This document shows, piece after piece, positions 57,880-64,000 of a stretch of 64,000 nt of DNA (the stretch's first letter is position 1; each line of letters begins with the position of its first letter). The notes below the pieces were generated by a model. It was not told the DNA's origin. It searched no databases and saw nothing but the letters and a program-made list of their open reading frames with translations. Origin of the DNA: Phoma sp. XZ068 (Eukaryota; Ascomycota; Dothideomycetes; Pleosporales; Didymellaceae); contig RBKR01000029.1 of NCBI GenBank assembly GCA_004835665.1, positions 62,001 through 126,000 on the forward strand, read 5' to 3'. The translations under genes were made by a program, and so were the position numbers.

Positions 57880-58971
57880 GATGGTTCTTGAAAATGCAGA
57901 TGGCCAGGTCTGCTGAGAGTCGCAGATTAATTAAGGCAGCGGGAGTCTTGTTGGGAAGCCAGGGCGGAAAATTGTGACCCTACCACACATTTTGAGACCT
58001 TTGCCCATTATTCGCCTCTACTTTGGTTTTGACTTAAGTTGAGTCAGTGACCTAGCTGCAACCACCTAGGCGTTGAGGCTTGAAGGCTACGAACGCTGGT
58101 ACAGACACTGATACGACAACGATTCAGTTCTTCACCTGGTGCACAACGCCATGCACTGTCGTCCTGCCTAAATAGTTGAGTGAACCGTTCTTCGCGCCTT
58201 CCTTCGAGATTTCCCCAAACCTTGACGCCTCTTTCGGTAGTTCCAGCAACACGACCATTGGGTGCTTAGTATGGGACACTAAGTATGGACGGGATTTAGT
58301 TTTGCGGGGAGGGGGTTTTCTCATGCCGATTGGACGCCTGTCAATCGATAACGTGACGGACCCTGCACGCGATTCAGTCCCTTCGGCAGGGAAGCGAAAG
58401 GATCATTTTCAGGGGGAAACCACATGTGATACAGGTGGCCACACGAATGGTAAAGATCTAGCCGCACAATTATGGTTTGACGGCCCGTCGTGCGCGCACG
58501 CGATCGGTAGCGCCTGGACCCTATTAGCTGCCCCTCATGCCTGAACCGCGGCAGTGTCGAGCGGCAGGAATGCAAGGCATGGGATTTCGCGTGGCAGCGG
58601 GTGTTCGGAACCCTGCACTGCCCACGTTGCTGTCTCCCCGCTGACGTATGATGCGATCTGACTTTAGCTCAAATTGTCTCTGAATTAATTGGATTCGATT
58701 CGAGTCAACGCCATTATTGTTGCAGGACGTTCGTATGAATGTCCTGTGTCGGATAAGACGCTGAACACGGAGAACTAGATCTATTTGTTAAGAGAATAAC
58801 GCCACGTACTGCTTAATTTGCTTTGCCAGGTAGATTTGTAACTGCAGTCTGTTTCAAAGAGGAGCGTGCATAGTATTTCCGTGTCATTCTATCACATTGG
58901 TTCATGAACCTGTCAAGCAAAGGAATGTATACGAAACATTAGGAAGCCATGTACACACAATTGATGCCTTA
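57880..58971. other. Intergenic
   Basis: About 1.1 kb. A frame of 122 codons at 58176-58544 starts at a non-ATG codon and shows no domain. Nothing else seen. Confidence 0.5.
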
Positions 58972-59763
58972 CTATCCTCCAAGGGACGAATCAGTCATAG
59001 GCTTGAACTGGACCCGCGAAGGCTGATCGGTAATGCCTCTCGAGACAGCTTCCGTCATTATAGCTACCGTGGCGGTCGCACTAATACGAGTGACGCCGAG
59101 CGACATGGCATGCAGCAGGTCGTCCAAAGTTCGAACACCGCCAGTTGCTTTGACCTGCACCTCGGGTCTCGAGTGTTGACGCATGAGCTTCAGATGGGGA
59201 ATGGTAGCTCCTGCGTAGGTGTACAGGCCATTTTGCTGTTTGACGAAGTCATATCCAGTAGACGTCTTCACAAAGGCTATGCCAATTTGAGAACAGATTT
59301 TACATAGGCAAACAATATAATGTTCATCAAGGTAGTCATCCTCAAAGATGACTTTCAAACTTGCGCCATGCTGTACCACGGCCGTATTGATCTCCTTAAT
59401 CTCTTTTGCAACATAGTCCCAGTCACCACCCAGAGCCTTTCCAATATTAATCACCATGTCAGTCTCTTTTCCGCCCTCTAAAGCAGCCTAAAGAGCTTCA
59501 GATACTTTAACTTCTGTGCTGCTGTTTCCATAGGGAAATCCAATAACAGGACATACCAGAACATCAGTTCTAGCCAAGGCGTTTTTCGCCCTTGCAATAA
59601 GATATGGTTTTACACAAGCAGTGGCAAGGCCATACTTTTTAGAAATTCCGAGACCAGCGCCAATGCCGGTATCCGTCATGGTGGGATGAAGGAGCGAATG
59701 GTCGATCATTTTGGCAATCTCCTTCAAAGTGACGGACATCGTGTTCGGTGCAGTGTCCGACAT
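58972..59763 (-). pseudogene. Deoxyribose-phosphate aldolase with one in-frame TAG
   Basis: ATG at 59763; 264 codons in one frame ending at 58972, interrupted only by TAG at 59488-59490. Class I DERA features are all present: KMIDHSLLHPTMTD near the start, VCPVIGFPYGNS, ETDMVINIG, the Schiff-base Lys in VKTSTGY, and VKATGGVRTLDD with the second conserved Lys. Normal length for the family. The enzyme would cleave 2-deoxyribose 5-phosphate to glyceraldehyde 3-phosphate and acetaldehyde in the cytosol. The stop falls in a helix (SEAL-stop-AALEGG) where a CAG or TGG codon could be expected; a CAG to TAG change is a CpA to TpA mutation. It is either a young pseudogene, a read-through codon or a sequence error. 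Confidence 0.85.
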
Positions 59764-60417
59764 GGTTGCGAAGTTGGCGATGAGTTGAGAAATTGATGTC
59801 GGAAAATCATATATAGCACAACAGATTCAGATAAAATCTGGGTGTGGATGAAATATGATGGTGAGTCTATGGCTACCTGTGTAATCATATATGCTTATAT
59901 ACCTACGACTTGTTCAAATTCAAGATAGCAACATGCAGACGCTTTGATGCGACACAGCCAATCTCGTGGATACTCTTCCATAACTAGCATAGATAGCAGT
60001 ACTGTGTCTCTGTTCCGAACAGTTACATAAGCAAGGACTGGTGCTCCAATGTGGCTCTGCCAGCCTCACTGGATGCTGTTCCATAAACGGCGTAGACACG
60101 CTGGCTAGCGTTCGGAACTACGTTGATGATATAAGCAGAAGTCGGCTCTCCGATGGGACACTGCCAGCCTTGCTGGAAGCTCTTCCATAACCGGCGACAA
60201 ATAGTGGGACTAGCGTTCGGATCCCGATCATTCCTGCGCTGCATCTCCTCGTCGCACCTGGTATTGTCAGACTCGTCAGCTTCAATGACCGGTTGGATTT
60301 CTGAAGATGGTCGAAAAGGCTGTAACCTAGGGATTCAAGTTCGATTCTGTAATTATTATAAAGGGACCACGTACTCTGATTTCATACTTTCAACTCATCC
60401 ACCTTCGTCACTTTTCA
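59764..60417. other. Divergent promoter region with ~104-bp imperfect duplication
   Basis: Between the minus-strand aldolase and the plus-strand DUF218 gene. 60033-60120 and 60136-60224 are diverged copies: CTGCCAGCCT at 60058 and 60161, CTTCCATAA/GTTCCATAAA, and TAGCGTTCGG at 60106 and 60211. Confidence 0.65.
60357..60362 (+). promoter_or_regulatory. TATA-like box of DUF218 gene
   Basis: TATAAA about 55 bp upstream of ATG 60418. Confidence 0.35.
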
Positions 60418-61221
60418 ATGGATCTCGCTAGCGACATCAACTTTATCTCCCGCTTTGTCTCTTGCCCAGATGTCTTTGACATACGTACAGTTGAACCTGT
60501 CGACTGTGTCATTCTCTGTGTTTGTTCTGTCTTGTACAGTGCTGAGAGTATTTTCAATACTCTTCTCCAGCGCCCGGGCTTGACGACGACCGTTGTTCTT
60601 TGCGGAGGCATCGGACACTCTACGCAATACATCCACGAAGCGGTCGCCCGTCACCCCAAATGGAAGACAATTGCTACAGAAATCTCTGGTCTGGCAGAAT
60701 CACAGGTGTTGCAAGCAATATGGGACCACTTCTACGCCGACGAGATGGGGGTGGGCAATGGACCTCGATTCTTGATCGAGGATAAGTCAACTACTTGTGC
60801 TACGAACGCTGTCGAAGCGAGAAAGCTACTCGAAGCAAACAGTGTTCACGACTTAACCACCATAGTGGTGGTTCAGGACCCGTTGATGGTCCGTCGTACA
60901 GTCGCGTGCTTTGACCACGTGTACGAGGACCTCGCCGCACCACCAAAATTCCTTGGCTGTCCTATCTTCATTCCAAAAGTACATTGCGACGATAACGGTC
61001 AGCTGCTATTCGATGCACCTCCGGTCAATAGTGATGCTATGTGGGCGATGGATCGATTCTTGAACCTGGTTATGGGCGAGATTCCGCGATTGCTTGATGA
61101 CAAGGATGGGTACGGGCCAATGGGCAAAGGTAACATTGTACACGTTGATATACCAGCTGCGATTGATGAAGCCTTTAAGAGACTATGTAAAAAGATTCCA
61201 CAAAGGCGTTATCATGTTTAG
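60418..61221 (+). CDS. YdcF/DUF218-type protein
   Basis: Intronless, 267 aa. The sequence follows the DUF218 plan: a first strand with CVILCVCSVLYSAESIF, LTTTVVLCGGIGHST (the glycine-rich turn of the family), EDKSTTCATNAVEARKLLE (matching the E-x-S-x-x-T-x-x-N motif) and TIVVVQDPLMVRRTVACFD (matching the phosphate/nucleotide-binding region with a conserved Arg). E. coli YdcF of this family binds S-adenosylmethionine, and others act on cell-wall precursors; the fungal role is unknown. No membrane helix or signal peptide is seen, so it is probably cytosolic. Apparently intact. Confidence 0.82.
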   Translation: MDLASDINFISRFVSCPDVFDIRTVEPVDCVILCVCSVLYSAESIFNTLLQRPGLTTTVVLCGGIGHSTQYIHEAVARHPKWKTIATEISGLAESQVLQAIWDHFYADEMGVGNGPRFLIEDKSTTCATNAVEARKLLEANSVHDLTTIVVVQDPLMVRRTVACFDHVYEDLAAPPKFLGCPIFIPKVHCDDNGQLLFDAPPVNSDAMWAMDRFLNLVMGEIPRLLDDKDGYGPMGKGNIVHVDIPAAIDEAFKRLCKKIPQRRYHV

Positions 61222-64000
61222 AGGTTGATACAACAAGATTTTGATATTCACTAAGTCGTACGCACGGTTTCGCAAGCTACTTGTCGATTTGAGAATGGCG
61301 CTTAATAAGAACTAGTGATATGCTCTGCAACAATCATTCACAACAATCCAATATTAAAGTTCTCGTAAAAGGTGACTATGGTCGTGAGAACTACTCAATC
61401 GATGTGAGACAATGCTGAAGAGCTTAAGGCGTGGGTGGGGTTAAGGCCTTCGATGGGTCAGTCGGCGCAGTCATTGACCTTTGATCACGAAACTCTCGCC
61501 CTGACAATCAAAGACCACAAGCCCACAGGAACAATCTACCTTCTAGCACCCTTTCTTTGGTTTCTGAGTCGATGTCACCTATTTGGTTACTTCAATACGA
61601 GAATCAATTGAGTTACAATACTCAAGGCAGCCCACAACACAACTAGGAGCGAAAATGCTACATCCAGACGAAGGCTTCGTTTACAAATGCTAGTAAATGC
61701 AGACGAATAGGGGTCTATCCATACTGGAGTTATACAGACCTCATCGAGACTGTGATAACTCTGGTTGCACTGCAAGTCATGATCCAGCGACTAATTACTA
61801 GGAAAATGCTTTAGATGATCCCCAGCAACGCAACGTCAGGAGCTGGAGGCAGATGACAAGGTGGACTTGCTCCTCCTAGAGCCGATCAGTGTGGTAGAGC
61901 TGTTCACACGTCCAGCTAAGTATCTGTTGTATAAGGCTTCATTACACTTTTGATCTCCCGCGCGGTGCAGTCAAACATGCGCGAGTGCAAACCTAGAATA
62001 CATCACGCAAAATGGTGTCATATTGTCCAAAGGAATATAACCCAGTTCTTACTGACATTGTCATTCAGCGGCTACCCTTCCCACCTCCACTACTTCTTAC
62101 ATCTGCACCTGTGCCGAAGTCCTCGCCGAGGACGCCGCCGCCACTTCCACCCCATGGCCCACCTGGTCCTCCACCAGTTCCTGCGGTGTTGTGACCGTGC
62201 ATGGAAACGCCACCATTGTATGTCTTGCGTCTTTCGCGGAGGATTTTCCGCGTGGAGTCGTCGGCCTGTTTACTGGATCCGCTGCCCATATTTGTGAAGA
62301 TTGCGTTTTGTGATGATTCGTAAGGGAGGATTGTGTTCCTTCGACTTCTCCGGGCTGGAGCTTGCTGCGTTCGAATGTTCCTCTCAAGTATCCGTGTATA
62401 TCTATCTCGGTGAAGATGTAATGTTTATACGTATATGTCGATGGTGTGGACTGTGCAGTCTGAGAAGTGAATTTGTGGAGTTGGGGTTTGCAAGTTTGAA
62501 TGGCGAGATCCTTCGTACCTTCCGCCCCTTCATATACCTACTTCTCGCCTCCCACCTCTTACCCGCACGGTAATTCACTGCCACAATTAGGGCCATTACG
62601 TCCTGCGTTAGTCCTTTCGTTCAGCAATGTCCAAAGTTCCGATCTCAGGCCCCCAGCCAAACCGACGTCATTGCTCCACAAATTCGAACCGAAACCCGAG
62701 TGGACGATCACAACAGAACTCCGCCACGTTGGGTGTACAGTGTCAACTCTCAGCTGCCAGTACGCAAGAACGCCTGGCTGACTCGCCCCACCATTTAAGC
62801 TCACTTGCAGAGGCTGTGAATGATGATCGAAGGAAGTAGCGATACCAGAAGCAGGGGAAAAGGGAGGCTTAGACGACAATGGTCAAAGACACGAGTCAAA
62901 TGATTCTCTTTCTACATTCTTCAGTCTTCTCCATCGCAGCCGCCCATGCCTACTAGCCGTCCATCAGACGCCTCTTGCACATTAATATTAGACTGCACAC
63001 TCTACGCAACCACTGCGCTCATGAACGTGAAACATATATATTTGCGCTGGACGACTTTTTCATGAGCGCAGTCCCATCGACAAGAGTACCAAACACAAGG
63101 ATCGAATTTGTACAGAAGCTTCGAGCCATAATCCACGAACCGCGGCTCACACATGGTCAAGCACCGGAATTATTTGCCTCTGGGGTTGACGATAAGTGCT
63201 TTGACTTTCTGCCCCTGATCATTCCTAAACCATGACCTGGTAGCATTGTGTTCCCAACCTCGCTCAAACCCTTTCCGTAATCGCCACAGCACATACTTAT
63301 CAGCCTCATAAGCTGCATACACTTGCTCTGCGAAAGAAACGCTGTATCCTGCTGGTATGATTAGGATTAAGTCGGTGCGAGTCTCGTGGAAAACCAGAGT
63401 AATATGTCATGAAGAGGCAACAGGAGTGAATAGCTGAGTAGGTAACCTAATTATATTTTCTGTTACACAAACGATGGTATAGCTCCCTCTATGCTCCAAG
63501 AAACACTGCCTCGTCAAAACCTTAGGGTCCAGCAGTGTTTCGTAAGTCAACGACGATCTACACCCGATGCTAAATGTTAAAACAGCTAGGAAGTGGAACT
63601 CGGTGAGGACAGCTGACATACGTACGCGTAATCAACCCATACACAGCGCAAATCCAGCGATTGGAATTGGGAAGAGAGCAAGGGGGGACACATTTACATA
63701 CATACTTGCGTAGACCCCTAATAGTACTGGTTTCTATTATTCCTTGTTAGCAGCTCGGTAGTATCACAATGCTTTTTACCGCATGTACAAACGACCACTC
63801 CCCCAGCTTATTCAAGTCGTGCGATTGTTCCAAATCGATAAACTCTAGCAATTTTTACACTATATGTATATACCTATCGCTTATAGTAGTATATCTATCT
63901 CTATTATGTGATGGGAATACGCAGTTACCCACACATATATCTATATATATATACACCTTTTCTCCCCTCTACTATTTACCGTTTATTTACTATTCAATAT
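61222..64000. other. Mostly gene-free right end
   Basis: About 2.8 kb with one possible small gene (62065-62289) and many chance frames. From about 63840 the sequence is AT-rich with TATA-type microsatellite runs, but it keeps CpA and TpG, so it is not RIP-like in the way of the left blocks. Confidence 0.5.
62065..62289 (-). CDS. Possible small glycine-rich protein
   Basis: 74 codons from ATG 62289. Begins MGSGSSKQ, which fits an N-myristoylation signal (Gly2, Ser6, Lys7), followed by basic residues and a Gly-rich C-terminal half (TGGGPGGPWGGSGGG). No domain known. GC-rich DNA on the other strand codes Pro-rich chance peptides, so the Gly-richness may only reflect composition. Low confidence. 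Confidence 0.3.
   Translation of the reverse strand: MGSGSSKQADDSTRKILRERRKTYNGGVSMHGHNTAGTGGGPGGPWGGSGGGVLGEDFGTGADVRSSGGGKGSR

Noticed and set aside
58176..58544. 122-codon plus-strand frame
   Set aside because: Starts with TTG, no ATG nearby, no domain, overlapped by equally long frames on the other strand.
60325..60352. tRNA-like B-box (GTTCGATTC)
   Set aside because: No matching A-box or acceptor stem; cloverleaf cannot be drawn.

Overview
The window looks like part of a filamentous ascomycete genome (Pezizomycotina). A Dothideomycete is my guess, but nothing in the sequence fixes the class. The reasons are short 47-110 bp GT-AG introns with CTAAC-type branch sites, fungal-only gene families (HET, Zn2Cys6 regulators, SAT4/PTH11-type rhodopsin-fold proteins, highly reducing polyketide synthases), and sharp alternation between normal-composition gene islands and extremely AT-rich blocks. 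In those blocks CpA and TpG are nearly absent and TpA is abundant. That is the signature of repeat-induced point mutation (RIP).

Layout. 1-635 and 2489-9788 form one RIP-degraded repeat block, interrupted by an intact, non-degraded Fot1/Pogo DNA transposon (638-2486). 9789-11103 is a SAT4-type membrane protein gene. 11931-14545 is a second AT block containing a degraded element with terminal inverted repeats. 14560-19130 holds a truncated HET-domain gene joined tail-to-tail to a heavily damaged highly reducing PKS. 20441-22005 is a third AT block with tandem repeats. 22213-24383 is an intact eight-exon Baeyer-Villiger-type flavin monooxygenase with a (TTC)16 repeat in its first intron. 25016-25733 is a broken RCH1/SBF-type transporter cut off by the fourth AT block (25741-26615).

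From about 26.6 kb on the sequence is mostly gene island. It begins with GC-rich 92-bp tandem repeats and small inverted-repeat elements, one family of which recurs at 31.8-32.2 kb. Genes then follow in this order: C2H2 zinc-finger protein; regulator-like protein without a DNA-binding domain; SIS-domain sugar-phosphate isomerase-like protein; AflR-like Zn2Cys6 regulator; C-terminal PKS relic (KR-ACP) with in-frame stops; unknown protein; small secreted cysteine-rich protein; cupin; medium-chain reductase; Zn2Cys6 regulator; frameshifted membrane protein; T5orf172 (GIY-YIG-like) protein with duplicated Cys/His modules; second SAT4-type protein; deoxyribose-phosphate aldolase with an in-frame TAG; YdcF/DUF218-type protein.

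Taken together, the window suggests a decaying accessory region. There are two complementary PKS fragments, an AflR-like regulator beside one of them, an oxygenase, a reductase and a transporter relic. These could be remains of one or more secondary-metabolite clusters broken by transposon activity and RIP. The intact monooxygenase, the reductase, the secreted protein and the T5orf172 protein are the best candidates for retained function. I saw no rRNA, tRNA or CRISPR feature I could support.
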